A stretch of DNA of 64,000 nt from Verrucomicrobiota bacterium (GTDB lineage Bacteria; Verrucomicrobiota; Verrucomicrobiia; Chthoniobacterales; Chthoniobacteraceae), in contig VFJQ01000023.1 of the NCBI GenBank assembly GCA_009885995.1, positions 1 to 64,000 on the forward strand, given 5' to 3'. This document shows, piece after piece, positions 63,423 to 64,000 of this stretch. Numbering within the stretch: position 1 is the stretch's first letter; each line of letters starts with the position of its first letter. Under the pieces are notes generated by a model. That model was given only the letters and a program-made list of their open reading frames with translations. It was not told where the DNA came from and did no database searches. The translations under genes and the position numbers were made by a program.

Positions 63423-64000
63423 GGAGCACGGCATCGGCGACGTCGTCGCGGAATACCGCGCGGAGTTCCCCGATGCGCGCATCCTCGTCATCGACAACGG
63501 CTCGACCGATCGCACCACCGAACTCGCGATCGCGGCGGGGGCCGAGGTCATCTTCGAGCCGCGCCGCGGCAAGGCGCGCGCTGTATTGACCGCGCTGCCG
63601 GAGGTCAGATCAGACGTGCTCATCATGGTCGATGGCGACGGCAGCTACCCGTCCAAAGGCGCGCGCATCCTCATGGACGAATACATCGCGCGGCCGACCG
63701 ACATGCTCACCGGTGTGCGCTGCGCGCCGGAGGAAAAGGGCGAGGTCTTCCGCCCGATGCACCAGCTCGGGATGGGCGTCTTTGCCACGACGTTGCGCCT
63801 CGTGTTCGGGCACAACTTCGCCGATCTCTTCTCCGGCCTGCGCCTTTTCTCCGCGCGGTTCTATCGGCACGTGCCGGTGCTCTCCGGCGGCTTCGAGCTC
63901 GAGATCGAGCTCACGCTGCAGGCGCTCGACAAAGGCTTCAGCACTCGCGACGTGCCGGTGCCGTTTCGCAAGCGCGCCGAAGGCTCCGTTTCAAAGCTGC
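63379..64000 (+). CDS. Glycosyltransferase family 2 (dolichyl-phosphate-mannose-synthase-like), cut by window end
   Basis: Starts at the ATG 63379, overlapping the previous gene by 44 bp in another frame, and remains open to the right edge (at least 207 codons). The GT-A fold is VLIPCLNEEHGIGDVV, ILVIDNGSTDRTTELA, VIFEPRRGKARAVLTAL and LIMVDGDGSYPSKGA (DxD-type metal site), then FADLFSGLRLFSARFYRHVPVLSGGFELEIELTLQAL. This is the DPM1/ArnC-like pattern. It probably makes a polyprenyl-phosphate sugar that the upstream GT-C-like protein uses (inference). Confidence 0.88.
   Translation, partial: MHHPSLTVLIPCLNEEHGIGDVVAEYRAEFPDARILVIDNGSTDRTTELAIAAGAEVIFEPRRGKARAVLTALPEVRSDVLIMVDGDGSYPSKGARILMDEYIARPTDMLTGVRCAPEEKGEVFRPMHQLGMGVFATTLRLVFGHNFADLFSGLRLFSARFYRHVPVLSGGFELEIELTLQALDKGFSTRDVPVPFRKRAEGSVSKL

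Overview
The window is a high-G+C, gene-dense bacterial chromosome segment. It most likely comes from a Verrucomicrobiota member of the Chthoniobacter/Spartobacteria type, or a close Planctomycetota relative. This inference rests on several gene families seen together: two formylglycine-type sulfatases, a Tat-exported DUF1552 protein with a large DUF1587/1592/1588/1585 cytochrome-like partner, giant surface proteins with an N-terminal 'LESRIAPAA' motif, a DUF4912 protein, and eukaryote-like glutamine synthetase II. No rRNA, tRNA, CRISPR array, prophage or complete insertion sequence was recognised.

Layout. 0.3-3.4 kb: a small membrane protein, a PP2C phosphatase and a 125-residue minimal kinase separated by a palindromic repeat, then glnII. 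3.6-9.9 kb: two exported proteins sharing one unassigned C-terminal domain; the larger also has delta-60 and Fn3-like repeats. 9.9-14.0 kb: a minus-strand group of threonine aldolase, ECF sigma factor, probable anti-sigma factor, an HtrA/PDZ protein with all three catalytic residues lost, and exonuclease III. 14.1-23.5 kb: one giant adhesin-like gene of about 3,150 codons, cut into three frames at two poly-G tracts whose shifts compensate. 24.5-28.3 kb: mnmG, cdd and two tandem thymidylate-kinase-like genes. 28.3-31.9 kb: pgpA and a dlt cluster (dltD-dltC-dltX-dltA) without dltB. 31.9-38.6 kb: a U32 protein, DUF167, a CHAP-like protein, recG and an intact HtrA protease. 38.6-43.8 kb: DUF1592-type protein, pdxA, DUF1552 protein and a possible Cys-rich microprotein. 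43.8-52.4 kb: kdpABC-kdpDE plus an MnmC-like methyltransferase. 52.4-64 kb: hisF, DUF4912, a Xer-type recombinase, two sulfatases, mnmA, cutA, a methyltransferase, a hexapeptide acyltransferase, a GT-C-like membrane protein and a GT2 gene cut by the window end.

The least ordinary signals are these. First, a family of five 'double-hairpin' elements: two stems of 5-8 bp, nearly all with 3-nt loops, closed by an outer stem. Four lie at gene 3' ends and one sits in frame inside mnmA. Second, the dlt cluster with an unlisted DltX microprotein in a presumably Gram-negative lineage. Third, the sigma/anti-sigma/dead-HtrA group. Fourth, the double-frameshifted giant gene. Fifth, a displaced copy of the cutA 3' end after the methyltransferase gene, which suggests an insertion event.
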